Source of the DNA: CALRQJ02 sp943370285
GTDB taxonomy: Bacteria > Bacteroidota > Bacteroidia > Chitinophagales > Chitinophagaceae
Length of the DNA stretch: 64,000 nucleotides
Direction: 5' to 3'
NCBI GenBank assembly: GCA_943370285.1
Contig: CALRQJ020000002.1
Location: 372,001-436,000, forward strand
The position numbers were made by a program, and so were the translations under genes. Positions 16,348 to 25,077 of the stretch are shown here, piece by piece; position 1 is the first letter of the stretch, and the number at the start of each line of letters is the position of its first letter. A model generated the notes under the pieces. It was not told where the DNA came from and did not search any database. It saw only the letters and a program-made list of their open reading frames with translations.

Positions 16348-17336
16348 TGAGTCCCGAGTTATTATTTGCAGCATGTAATCAGTTAAAAGTTGCTATTGTA
16401 GGCGATGTGATGTTAGACACCTATTGGTGGGGTCATGTAGATAGAATTTCACCTGAAGCTCCTGTACCTGTGGTGGCACTCAACAAAAAAGAATATAGAA
16501 TTGGCGGTGCTGCAAACGTAGCACTCAATACTGCTGCACTTGGTGCCGATACATTTGTTTTCAGTGTAATCGGCAAAGATGAAGATGGTGTTTTGTTGGA
16601 ATCTTTACTACAGGAAAAAAACATCAATACAACATACATCATAAAAAGTGAGCAAAGAATTACCACGAATAAAACCCGTATCATGAGTCGCAACCAACAA
16701 ATGATGCGGCTCGATTCGGAGTTGACTACTGATATTGCTAGCGCAGATGAAGCTAATTTGATTGAACAATTTCAATCTTTTGTTACTTCAAACCAACCTC
16801 AAGTAGTCATTTTTGAAGATTACAACAAGGGGGTACTTTCAGAAAAAGTGATTACTGCTTTGATAGCTATTTGTAAAGTCAATAATATCATCACAACGGT
16901 AGATCCTAAAAGAAAAAACTTCTTCGCCTACAAAGGTGTCACCATGTTTAAGCCTAACTTGAAAGAAGTAAAAGAAGGTTTAAATCTGTTGTTAGACGAA
17001 GTAACGGTTAGTAGTTTAGAACATGTACATAGCGAGTTGAAAAACTTATTACACCACCAAATTTCGTTGATTACATTATCAGAAAAAGGTGTCTTTTTTC
17101 AGGCTGAAAATACTGGTAGTATCATACCAACTCATGTACGCAACATTGCAGATGTAAGCGGTGCAGGAGATACTGTAATTGCCGTGGCTTCCATGGTTTA
17201 TGCCATTACAAAAGATATAGCACTAGCTGCCGAAATGGCCAATATTGCCGGTGGTTTAGTTTGTGAAGAAGTGGGAACTGTAGCCATCAATAAAGAACGA
17301 TTATTACATGAAGCAAATCTGTTATTGGTTAATTAA
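16347..17336 (+). CDS. rfaE1: D-glycero-beta-D-manno-heptose-7-phosphate kinase (RfaE domain I)
   Basis: A PfkB-family sugar kinase that matches domain I of HldE/RfaE, which phosphorylates heptose 7-phosphate for LPS inner-core synthesis. It has the N-terminal VGDVMLDTYWWGHVDRISPE followed by APVPVV, which is diagnostic of this subfamily. It also has FEDYNKGVLS, VDPKRKNF, FKPNLKEV and the catalytic DVSGAGDT with Asp275. The cytidylyltransferase domain II of the E. coli fusion is absent, so an RfaE2 protein should be encoded elsewhere. It begins on the permease stop codon (TAATG) and its stop overlaps that of the convergent DUF6498 gene by four bases. Confidence 0.9.
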   Translation: MSPELLFAACNQLKVAIVGDVMLDTYWWGHVDRISPEAPVPVVALNKKEYRIGGAANVALNTAALGADTFVFSVIGKDEDGVLLESLLQEKNINTTYIIKSEQRITTNKTRIMSRNQQMMRLDSELTTDIASADEANLIEQFQSFVTSNQPQVVIFEDYNKGVLSEKVITALIAICKVNNIITTVDPKRKNFFAYKGVTMFKPNLKEVKEGLNLLLDEVTVSSLEHVHSELKNLLHHQISLITLSEKGVFFQAENTGSIIPTHVRNIADVSGAGDTVIAVASMVYAITKDIALAAEMANIAGGLVCEEVGTVAINKERLLHEANLLLVN

Positions 17337-18028
17337 TTTTTTTTGTTTTGCTGCGTAGCGATTTGCTCAAAATCCATCAAAATACCAAAGCAAATTTTCA
17401 CCACTATAAAAACTACGATGAAAATTGTTCCAAAATCAAATAGTAGTAAAAAACTACCTATGATAACTGCAAATTGCTGCACAAAAATTCTACCATAAGG
17501 AGCAAACATTTGTACGCCCAATGACTGAGTTTTGAACTTTCCGGTAAAGACAAAATCTTTGAGTACGCCAAAAAAATAAGAGATAACAAATCCTATTAAC
17601 AACCATCGAGTATAGCCATGCACATAAGTAGGCAAGTGAAGTAGAAATTTTGCCGGTGCTGCAAAGCCATTGCCTAAACCGGGATATTTGGCAGCACCAA
17701 AAAAGAAAATCATCTGAATGAAAACAAAAAAGCCATAATGAATGATGAAAAACACCATGAAAAAATAACCCGACACCATTGTACTTGCTCCACCATTACT
17801 CCATTCATCTTTTGGTTTCACCAAAGTAATAAGCCACATTTGAAATACATTAAACACCCCAACAATTACACTCTCTAGTAAATACACCAAGAAAATATCC
17901 TTCGCCTCCCAGCCTAATTGCAATACACCGTACAGCGGGATCAAATTCATGGCTATCAATACCCAATCTGACCACAGTAAGTTGCGTTTCATCAGCGCTT
18001 TAAATGATTTTGGTTCAGTATCAGCCAT
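17333..18028 (-). CDS. DUF6498-type integral membrane protein
   Basis: A 231-residue membrane protein with about six hydrophobic segments. Characteristic stretches are LLWSDWVLIAMNLIPLYGVL near the start, FLVYLLESVIVGVFNVFQM, and FFMVFFIIHYGFFVFIQMIF in the middle. The layout fits the DUF6498 family, whose function is unknown. The C-terminus ends in a short charged tail (QIATQQNKKN). It converges on the heptose kinase gene, sharing the stop overlap TTAA (17333-17336), and is divergent from the isoaspartyl peptidase gene 80 bp away. Confidence 0.75.
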   Translation of the reverse strand: MADTEPKSFKALMKRNLLWSDWVLIAMNLIPLYGVLQLGWEAKDIFLVYLLESVIVGVFNVFQMWLITLVKPKDEWSNGGASTMVSGYFFMVFFIIHYGFFVFIQMIFFFGAAKYPGLGNGFAAPAKFLLHLPTYVHGYTRWLLIGFVISYFFGVLKDFVFTGKFKTQSLGVQMFAPYGRIFVQQFAVIIGSFLLLFDFGTIFIVVFIVVKICFGILMDFEQIATQQNKKN

Positions 18029-18108
18029 AATGATGGTATTAGATTGGTCTTTAAAATGTGACAGCAGCCTAAATTAACTATTTTCGGGCACTCAAATAAG
18101 CCCTTCTT

Positions 18109-19053
18109 ATGCAAACTTTTACAATTGCCATTCATGGCGGAGCAGGAACGATTCTTAAAACAGACATGACGGCTGCATTAGAACTGGCTTATACCAATGC
18201 TTTGGATGATGCCATCAACAGCGGTTATGCCATCTTAGAAAAGGGCGGTACAGCAGTTGAAGCGGTACAAGCAGCAACTATCGTTTTAGAAAATAATTTG
18301 CTCTTTAATGCCGGCAAAGGTTCAGTATTCACTAAAAAAGGAACCCATGAAATGGATGCTGCCATTATGGATGGTAAAGATTTGTCTGCCGGAGCAGTAG
18401 CAGGCGTTAGGCATGTATGCAATCCGGTGGCATTGGCTACACATGTGATGTTACATAGTAATCATGTAATGTTAAGCGGAGATGGTGCATTTGACTTTGC
18501 CTTAAAACAAGGTATTGCTGCAGCAGGTGATGATTATTTTTATTCTCAATTCCGATACGATCAATGGAAAGCGATGAGAGATTCAGATGACTATAGTTTG
18601 GATCACAATAATCCTATCGAAGCATTAATGAAAGATAAAAAATTTGGAACCGTTGGCGCAGTTGCCTGCGATGCCCATGGCAATATTGCTGCTGCCACTT
18701 CTACCGGCGGCATGACCAATAAACAATACGGTCGTATTGGCGATAGTCCAATCATTGGAAGCGGTACTTATGCCAATAATCAAACTTGCGCTATCAGTTG
18801 TACCGGACATGGCGAATTATTCATTCGTGCTGTTACGGCTTACGATGTAAGTTGTTTAATGGAGTACAAAGGATTGTCTTTACAAGAAGCCATGCATATT
18901 GTGGTGCATGATAAACTGGTAAAAATTGGTGGCGAAGGCGGAATGATTGGTGTTGATGCCCAAGGCAATCATGCGATGTTATTTAACAGCGCCGGAATGT
19001 ATCGTGCCGCAAAAAATAATAAAGGATTTTTTGAATTAGCGATTTACCAATAA
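18109..19053 (+). CDS. iaaA: Isoaspartyl peptidase / type III L-asparaginase
   Basis: An Ntn-hydrolase that self-cleaves into two subunits and removes isoaspartyl residues from peptides or hydrolyses asparagine. The alpha part begins FTIAIHGGAGTI and contains NAGKGSVFTKKGTHEMDAAIM (first 20 of it: NAGKGSVFTKKGTHEMDAAI). The cleavage and nucleophile site is GTVGAVA with Thr181, followed by the substrate loop TSTGGMTNKQYGRIGDSPII and GSGTYA. The 314-residue length is normal. No signal peptide is visible, so it should act in the cytosol. It is transcribed divergently from the DUF6498 gene and is followed by the toxin-antitoxin pair. Confidence 0.93.
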   Translation: MQTFTIAIHGGAGTILKTDMTAALELAYTNALDDAINSGYAILEKGGTAVEAVQAATIVLENNLLFNAGKGSVFTKKGTHEMDAAIMDGKDLSAGAVAGVRHVCNPVALATHVMLHSNHVMLSGDGAFDFALKQGIAAAGDDYFYSQFRYDQWKAMRDSDDYSLDHNNPIEALMKDKKFGTVGAVACDAHGNIAAATSTGGMTNKQYGRIGDSPIIGSGTYANNQTCAISCTGHGELFIRAVTAYDVSCLMEYKGLSLQEAMHIVVHDKLVKIGGEGGMIGVDAQGNHAMLFNSAGMYRAAKNNKGFFELAIYQ

Positions 19054-19103
19054 TAATCTGTGAAGTACTCTTCAGAGTCATCAAAAAATCATCTTAACCA
19101 CCT

Positions 19104-19135
19104 TTTGGAATTTAGCATTATTTGTAATTACTTTG
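19104..19135 (+). promoter_or_regulatory. Bacteroidota-type promoter of the toxin-antitoxin pair
   Basis: TTTG (19104-19107) is followed after 20 bp by TTACTTTG (19128-19135). This matches the Bacteroidota -33 TTTG / -7 TAnnTTTG pattern with one mismatch. Transcription would start near 19142, giving a leader of about 15 nt before the antitoxin ATG at 19157. Confidence 0.5.
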
Positions 19136-19156
19136 TAATAACAAATATTCATTACG

Positions 19157-19405
19157 ATGGAACTCCCTATCATCAATATCGGCAACTCAAAAGGCATCAG
19201 ACTTTCCAAAACCATTCTTGAAAAATATAGCTTCGGTGAAAAAATTGAGCTCATCCTTGAAAAAGGATATATCATTCTTAAGCCTAAAGCTGAACCAAGA
19301 AAAGGCTGGGACAAAGCATTTAAAAAAATGCATGACAATGGAGATGACAACCTCTTAATCGACGATGTTTTTGAAGATGAAAATTTTGAGGAATGGAGCA
19401 AATAA
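19157..19405 (+). CDS. mazE: MazE/AbrB-family antitoxin
   Basis: An 82-residue protein with an N-terminal SpoVT/AbrB-type DNA-binding swapped-hairpin domain: PIINIGNSKGIRLSKTILEK at residues 4-23, then EKIELILEKGYIILKP. The acidic C-terminal tail (DDNLLIDDVFEDENFEEW) fits the toxin-neutralising extension of MazE proteins. It overlaps the toxin start by 13 bp, the usual arrangement for a co-translated antitoxin and toxin. It should bind its own promoter together with the toxin. The pair stands between iaaA and ispD with no mobile-element remnants visible. Confidence 0.9.
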   Translation: MELPIINIGNSKGIRLSKTILEKYSFGEKIELILEKGYIILKPKAEPRKGWDKAFKKMHDNGDDNLLIDDVFEDENFEEWSK

Positions 19406-19719
19406 ATCAATATGATATTGTTTTGGTTAATCTTGACCCAACCATTGGTAGCGAAATGAAAAAGACAAGACCTTGTGTGGTCTTATCGCCAAATGAAATG
19501 AATAAATATTTGCAGACGATTGTTATTGCACCAATGACAAGTACATCAAAGCCATATCCCACAAGAGTAGAGATAAAGCACAAAGTTGCTCATGGATGGA
19601 TTGTTATTGATCAAATAAGAACAATAGACCGAATTAGAATTACTAAAATATTGGAATCTTTGACAGAGAAAGAAATAGACAAAGTAAAAAGCGTAATACA
19701 AGAAACTTTTGTTGATTAA
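19393..19719 (+). CDS. mazF: MazF/PemK-family toxin (endoribonuclease)
   Basis: A 108-residue CcdB/PemK-fold toxin that cleaves mRNA at short sequences. Diagnostic parts are the start YDIVLVNLDPTIGSEMKKTR followed by PCVVLSP (conserved Arg of the active site), the strand IVIAPMTSTS with the conserved Thr, and the late HGWIVIDQIRTIDRIRI. The frame overlaps the antitoxin by 13 bp. The cleavage sequence cannot be predicted. The toxin looks intact, so the module is probably active. Confidence 0.92.
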   Translation: MEQINQYDIVLVNLDPTIGSEMKKTRPCVVLSPNEMNKYLQTIVIAPMTSTSKPYPTRVEIKHKVAHGWIVIDQIRTIDRIRITKILESLTEKEIDKVKSVIQETFVD

Positions 19720-19744
19720 ATGATTGCCTTGAACGAAATAACCC

Positions 19745-20413
19745 ATGAATAAAACAGCAGTAATAGTAGCAGGCGGCAGCGGACTAAGAATGGGTAGCGA
19801 AATTCCCAAACAATTTCTTCCGCTAAAAGGCAAACCATTGCTATGGAATACTATCAATACTTTTTTATCGGCTTATGAAGATTTAAATATCGTTTTGGTA
19901 TTGCCCGAAGCACATTTGCAATATGGCCAGCAATTGGCTGCTGCATTTCCTGCCCATCGCATTCACATTACAACAGGGGGTGCAACAAGATTTCATTCAG
20001 TAAAAAACGGATTGGCTATAGTGCAACAACCGGCCATCGTTTTTGTGCATGATGGCGTAAGATGCTTATTAACCACTACATTGATTCAACGTTGTTTTGA
20101 ACAAGCTGTAGAAAAAGGTTCAGCGATTCCAGTGGTAACAGCTACCGACAGTATCCGATTAGATGATGGACATTCACATCATGCCATCAATCGCCAACAG
20201 ATCAAAATCGTTCAAACCCCGCAAACCTTCCAAAGCGATATGCTATTAAAAGCGTTTGATCAACCTTATAACGAAGCATTTACCGACGAAGCAACGGTAG
20301 TAGAATCAGCCGGAATAAAAGTGCATTTAATAGAGGGTGAATACAATAATATCAAAGTCACCAGACCCATCGATTTATTAATTGCCGAAAACATTTTAGA
20401 CAGCCGCTTATAA
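19745..20413 (+). CDS. ispD: 2-C-methyl-D-erythritol 4-phosphate cytidylyltransferase
   Basis: IspD couples MEP to CTP in the non-mevalonate isoprenoid pathway. The nucleotide-binding loop AGGSGLRMGSEIPKQFLPL lies at residues 9-27. The VFVHDGVRCLL motif (about residues 98-108), the ATDSIR segment and the ending TRPIDLLIAENIL fit the family. The length of 222 is normal. It follows the mazF gene by 25 bp, so part of its transcription may come from the toxin-antitoxin promoter. Downstream is a 236-bp gap before rpoC. Confidence 0.95.
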   Translation: MNKTAVIVAGGSGLRMGSEIPKQFLPLKGKPLLWNTINTFLSAYEDLNIVLVLPEAHLQYGQQLAAAFPAHRIHITTGGATRFHSVKNGLAIVQQPAIVFVHDGVRCLLTTTLIQRCFEQAVEKGSAIPVVTATDSIRLDDGHSHHAINRQQIKIVQTPQTFQSDMLLKAFDQPYNEAFTDEATVVESAGIKVHLIEGEYNNIKVTRPIDLLIAENILDSRL

Positions 20414-20456
20414 TTTTACTCCTGTATATAGCACAATTTCCACAAATTCACATCTA

Positions 20457-20490
20457 TTGAGCTATTTTTAATGCCGAATCCTTAACTTTG
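20457..20490 (+). promoter_or_regulatory. Possible promoter in the rpoC leader region
   Basis: In the 236-bp ispD-rpoC gap, TTG (20457-20459) is followed after 23 bp by TAACTTTG (20483-20490), a perfect -7 TAnnTTTG box with slightly long spacing. It would give a leader of about 150 nt before the rpoC ATG. I see no other structure in this gap, no remnant of an rpoB 3' end and no ribosomal protein gene. Confidence 0.4.
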
Positions 20491-20649
20491 CCCACTATTT
20501 TATGTTGGGTTCATCGTGTTTTGTTGTAAAGAATTGATTATCAGCGATTTAAAACTACCAAAAGTAGTTGCTTGTAATGCTATCTTCACCAAGGCCGTTG
20601 TATCTTCTACATAAATGAGCAGAAACAGCAAAAAACACTCACTTCAAAT

Positions 20650-23600
20650 ATGGCTATTAAAAAAGAAAACCGCCCAAGGCCCACTTTCTCAAAAATTACC
20701 ATTGGATTAGCTTCTCCGGATAGCATTTTAGAAAAAAGCTATGGCGAAGTACTAAAGCCCGAAACCATTAACTATCGTACCTACAAACCCGAAAGAGATG
20801 GTTTGTTCTGCGAAAGAATTTTTGGACCGGTAAAAGATTACGAATGTGCCTGCGGTAAGTACAAGCGTATTCGTTATAAAGGTATCGTTTGCGACCGTTG
20901 CGGTGTAGAAGTTACCGAGAAAAAAGTACGTCGTGAACGTATGGGTCACATCAAATTGGTGGTGCCTGTTGTACACATTTGGTACTTTAAGAGCCTTCCT
21001 AATAAAATTGGTTACCTCTTGGGCATGAGCTCTAAGAAATTAGAAACCATTATCTATTATGAAAGATATGTAGTGATTCAATCCGGTCTCCGTGCCGATA
21101 AAGGTCAGAATTACGGAGATTTATTGACAGAAGAAGAATATTTAGATATCATCGATGCGTTGCCGAAAGACAACCAGTACCTGCCTGACGAAGATCCTAA
21201 CAAGTTCATCGCTAAAATGGGTGCTGAAGCAGTGCATGATTTGTTACAACGCATTGACTTAGACCAATTAAGCTACGATTTACGTAATGCGGCAGCTACC
21301 GAAACTTCTCAACAACGTAAAGCTGATGCTTTAAAGCGTTTGAGTGTGGTAGAAAGCTTCCGTGATGCTAACTTAAGAATCACTAACCGTCCGGAATGGA
21401 TGGTGATGCAATACATCCCTGTTATTCCACCGGAATTACGTCCGTTAGTTCCATTAGATGGCGGCCGTTTTGCTTCTTCTGATTTGAACGACCTATACCG
21501 TCGTGTTATCATCCGTAACAATCGTTTAAAAAGATTATTAGAGATCAAAGCACCAGAGGTAATCTTACGTAACGAAAAACGTATGTTACAAGAGGCGATT
21601 GATTCTTTATTTGACAACAGCCGTAAATCTAACGCCGTTAAAGCTGAAGGTGGCCGTGCCTTAAAATCATTATCTGATGTATTAAAAGGTAAGCAAGGTC
21701 GTTTCCGTCAAAACTTGTTGGGTAAAAGGGTTGACTATTCAGGTCGTTCTGTAATTGTGGTAGGACCAGAACTCAAAATGCATGAGTGCGGTTTACCAAA
21801 AGATATGGCAGCTGAATTGTTTAAGCCATTTATCATTCGTAAACTAATTGAAAGAGGTATCGTTAAAACCGTAAAATCTGCTAAGAAATTGGTAGATAAA
21901 AAAGAAGCGATTGTTTGGGATATCCTCGAAAATATATTGAAAGGCCATCCTGTAATGTTAAACCGTGCCCCTACCCTGCACCGTTTGTCTATTCAGGCCT
22001 TCCAGCCAAGATTGGTTGAAGGAAAAGCCATTCAATTACACCCATTGGTTACTACGGCTTTCAACGCCGACTTTGATGGTGACCAAATGGCCGTACACGT
22101 ACCATTGAGTAATGCTGCTATTTTAGAAGCACAGTTATTAATGTTATCATCTCACAACATTTTGAACCCTCAAAATGGTACGCCAATTACCCTGCCTTCT
22201 CAGGACATGGTATTGGGATTGTACTACATCACAAAGGGCAAAAAATCTACCGAAACCGAAAAAGTAAAAGGCGAAGGAAAAGCTTTCTACAGTATGGAAG
22301 AGGTGATTATCGCATACAATGAAAAACAAGTTGACCTTCATGCTAATATCAGAGTAAAAGTTGATGTAAGAGAAGCAGATGGTACGCTTAAAAATAAGTT
22401 GATTGAAACAACAGTTGGTAGAGTACTATTTAACCTTAACGTTCCAAAAGAAGTAGGTTATATCAATACCTTATTAACCAAGAAAAACTTGAGAGATATT
22501 GTTGGTAATATTTTAAAATATACCAACGTACCAAAAACTGCCAAATTCTTGGATGACACTAAGCAATTAGGTTTCCGTATGGCATTTAAAGGTGGTCTAT
22601 CATTTAACATTAATGACTTATTAGTTCCGGATAATAAAGAAGCCTTGTTAGAACAAGCTAAATCTGAAGTAGAGGAAGTTTGGAGCAACTATAACATGGG
22701 TTTCATTACCAATAACGAACGATACAACCAAATTGTAGATATCTGGAGCCGTGTGGATACGTATATCACCGAAACGTTGATTCGTGAAATGGCAACAGAT
22801 AAGCAGGGCTTCAACTCTGTGTACATGATGCTAGATTCAGGAGCCCGTGGTAGTAAAACACAGGTTAAGCAGTTGGCCGGTATGAGAGGTTTGATGGCAA
22901 AACCAAGAAAATCTGGTTCTACCGGTTCTGAGATTATCGAAAACCCAATCTTATCAAACTTTAAAAATGGTTTGAATGTATTGGACTACTTTATCTCTAC
23001 CCACGGTGCTAGAAAAGGTTTGGCGGATACGGCCCTTAAAACAGCCGATGCCGGTTACCTAACTCGTAGGTTGGTTGACGTTGCACAAGATGTGGTAATT
23101 GCCGATGAAGATTGCGGTACATTACGTGGTATTGCAACTAGTGCATTGAAAGATAATGAAGATGTAATTGAACCATTATACGACAGAATCTTAGGCCGTA
23201 CTTCATTACATGATGTATTTGACCCAATTTCTGAAGAACTATTGGTAGCAGCCGGCGAACAAATCACCGATGATATTGCACAAAAAATTGAAGAAAGTGC
23301 AGTTGAAGTAGTTGAAATTCGTTCTGTTTTAACCTGCGAAAGCAAACGTGGTGTTTGCGTAAAATGCTATGGTAAAAACTTGGCAACAGGTTATACTGCG
23401 CAACGTGGAGATGCAGTAGGTATTATTGCAGCACAATCTATTGGTGAACCGGGTACACAGTTAACACTTCGTACCTTCCACGTGGGTGGTGTGGCAGGCT
23501 CTGCGTCTGTTGAAAGTGGTTTAGTAGCCAAGTTTGAAGGAACCATTCAGTTTGATGGTTTGAGAACGGTTGATGCAGTTAATAATGATGGCGAAAAGCA

Positions 23601-24945
23601 AAAAGTAGTTATTGGCCGTACCGGTGAGGTTAGAATTATGGATGTGAAAAATGATCGTTTATTGATCACTAATAACGTTCCTTACGGTTCTACCTTGAAA
23701 GTAAAAGATGGTCAGAAAATTAATAAAGGTGATTTGATTTGTACTTGGGATCCATTCAACAACGTAATCGTTGCTGAGGTGAATGGTACAATTCGTTTCG
23801 ATAGTGTTATTGAAGGTGTTACTTACCGTGAAGAAGCTGACGAACAAACAGGTCACCGTGAGAAAGTGGTTATCGATACAAAAGATAAAACCAAATTACC
23901 ATCCATCTTTGTTGATGGTGCTAAAGAAACCAAGAACTACAACTTACCAGTAGGTTCTCACATTGGAATCGAAGAAGGTGAAGAAGTGAGACAAGGTCAG
24001 GTGTTAGTGAAAATCCCTCGTATCCTCGGTAAATTGAGAGATATCACGGGAGGTTTACCTCGTGTAACTGAATTATTCGAAGCAAGAAACCCAAGCAATC
24101 CTGCTGTAGTTTCTGAAATTGATGGTGTGGTTACTTTTGGTAGCATCAAACGTGGTAACAGAGAGATTATCGTTGAAGCTAGAGATGGTGTAGTGAAGAA
24201 ATACTTGGTTCCATTGAGTCGTCAAATCTTGGCACAAGATGGTGACTTCGTAAAAGCCGGTACACCATTATCAGACGGCGCTACTGCCCCTGCAGATATT
24301 TTGGCTATCAAAGGTCCGTTTGCTGTACAGGAATATGTAGTAAACGAAATTCAGGAAGTTTACCGTTTACAAGGTGTAAAAATCAACGACAAACACGTAG
24401 AAGTGATTGTAAGACAGATGATGAAGAAAGTAGAAATCGTTGATGCCGGAGATACTAAATTCTTGGAAGAAGATTTGGCTGATAGGTTTGATTTCATTTT
24501 TGAAAACGACCGTATCTTCGATAAGAAAGTAGTTACCAATTCTGGCGAAAGCACTAAGTTAAAAACCGGACAGATTGTAACCGTAAGAGAATTAAGAGAA
24601 GAAAACTCCATCTTACGCAGAGCAGATAAACAACTGGTAGAAGTTAGAGATGCAAAACCAGCTACCGCTACACCGGTATTGTTGGGTATTACAAAAGCAT
24701 CTTTAGGTGTACAAAGCTGGATTTCTGCTGCATCATTCCAGGAAACAACTAAAGTCCTCAGTTCTGCTGCTATCATGGGTAAAACCGATGATATGCTTGG
24801 CTTGAAAGAGAACGTTATCACCGGTCATCCAATTCCGGCTGGTACTGGTCTTAGAGACTTTGAAAATATGATTGTTGGTAGCAAAGAAGAATACGAAGTA
24901 TTGGCCACAACTCGTGAAGCCATGAACTTTGATGATGATGAATAA
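20650..24945 (+). CDS. rpoC: DNA-directed RNA polymerase subunit beta'
   Basis: The largest RNA polymerase subunit, 1431 residues, the size usual for Bacteroidota. The N-terminal zinc-binding site appears as CACGKYKRIRYKGIVCDRCG (66-85). The active-site loop NADFDGDQMAVH lies near residue 471, and the second zinc cluster, CESKRGVCVKCYG, near 897. It is followed by the GIIAAQSIGEPGTQLTLRTF block of the bridge-helix/trigger-loop region. The protein looks intact. Strikingly, rpoB is not upstream: ispD precedes it, and no rpl genes are present in the window. It therefore needs its own promoter (a candidate lies at 20457-20490) and ends at a strong terminator. Confidence 0.99.
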   Translation: MAIKKENRPRPTFSKITIGLASPDSILEKSYGEVLKPETINYRTYKPERDGLFCERIFGPVKDYECACGKYKRIRYKGIVCDRCGVEVTEKKVRRERMGHIKLVVPVVHIWYFKSLPNKIGYLLGMSSKKLETIIYYERYVVIQSGLRADKGQNYGDLLTEEEYLDIIDALPKDNQYLPDEDPNKFIAKMGAEAVHDLLQRIDLDQLSYDLRNAAATETSQQRKADALKRLSVVESFRDANLRITNRPEWMVMQYIPVIPPELRPLVPLDGGRFASSDLNDLYRRVIIRNNRLKRLLEIKAPEVILRNEKRMLQEAIDSLFDNSRKSNAVKAEGGRALKSLSDVLKGKQGRFRQNLLGKRVDYSGRSVIVVGPELKMHECGLPKDMAAELFKPFIIRKLIERGIVKTVKSAKKLVDKKEAIVWDILENILKGHPVMLNRAPTLHRLSIQAFQPRLVEGKAIQLHPLVTTAFNADFDGDQMAVHVPLSNAAILEAQLLMLSSHNILNPQNGTPITLPSQDMVLGLYYITKGKKSTETEKVKGEGKAFYSMEEVIIAYNEKQVDLHANIRVKVDVREADGTLKNKLIETTVGRVLFNLNVPKEVGYINTLLTKKNLRDIVGNILKYTNVPKTAKFLDDTKQLGFRMAFKGGLSFNINDLLVPDNKEALLEQAKSEVEEVWSNYNMGFITNNERYNQIVDIWSRVDTYITETLIREMATDKQGFNSVYMMLDSGARGSKTQVKQLAGMRGLMAKPRKSGSTGSEIIENPILSNFKNGLNVLDYFISTHGARKGLADTALKTADAGYLTRRLVDVAQDVVIADEDCGTLRGIATSALKDNEDVIEPLYDRILGRTSLHDVFDPISEELLVAAGEQITDDIAQKIEESAVEVVEIRSVLTCESKRGVCVKCYGKNLATGYTAQRGDAVGIIAAQSIGEPGTQLTLRTFHVGGVAGSASVESGLVAKFEGTIQFDGLRTVDAVNNDGEKQKVVIGRTGEVRIMDVKNDRLLITNNVPYGSTLKVKDGQKINKGDLICTWDPFNNVIVAEVNGTIRFDSVIEGVTYREEADEQTGHREKVVIDTKDKTKLPSIFVDGAKETKNYNLPVGSHIGIEEGEEVRQGQVLVKIPRILGKLRDITGGLPRVTELFEARNPSNPAVVSEIDGVVTFGSIKRGNREIIVEARDGVVKKYLVPLSRQILAQDGDFVKAGTPLSDGATAPADILAIKGPFAVQEYVVNEIQEVYRLQGVKINDKHVEVIVRQMMKKVEIVDAGDTKFLEEDLADRFDFIFENDRIFDKKVVTNSGESTKLKTGQIVTVRELREENSILRRADKQLVEVRDAKPATATPVLLGITKASLGVQSWISAASFQETTKVLSSAAIMGKTDDMLGLKENVITGHPIPAGTGLRDFENMIVGSKEEYEVLATTREAMNFDDDE

Positions 24946-24968
24946 TCTTCTATGTACTAAATAGTTTA

Positions 24969-25003
24969 ACAAAAAGTAGGAAGCTGGTCTTCCTACTTTT
25001 TGT
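24969..25003 (+). terminator. Strong rpoC terminator
   Basis: ACAAAAAGTAGGAAG (24969-24983) pairs perfectly over 15 bp with CTTCCTACTTTTTGT (24989-25003) around a 5-nt loop and is followed by TTTACTAC. It lies 23 bp after the rpoC stop. Confidence 0.9.
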
Positions 25004-25077
25004 TTACTACAATAGCCGAATGTCTTTTAACATATCCTACCCATTATAACACTTAATTTCACAAAAAATTTTGTTGC

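Noticed and set aside
19054..19090. Weak inverted repeat TGAAG/CTTCA after the isoaspartyl peptidase gene as a terminator
   Set aside because: Five-base stem without a T-run; too weak to call.
24360..24821. A long open frame on the minus strand inside rpoC (and several others across rpoC, ppdK and pgm)
   Set aside because: Serine/isoleucine-rich low-complexity translations with no family features, fully antisense to a conserved gene; shadows of codon bias.
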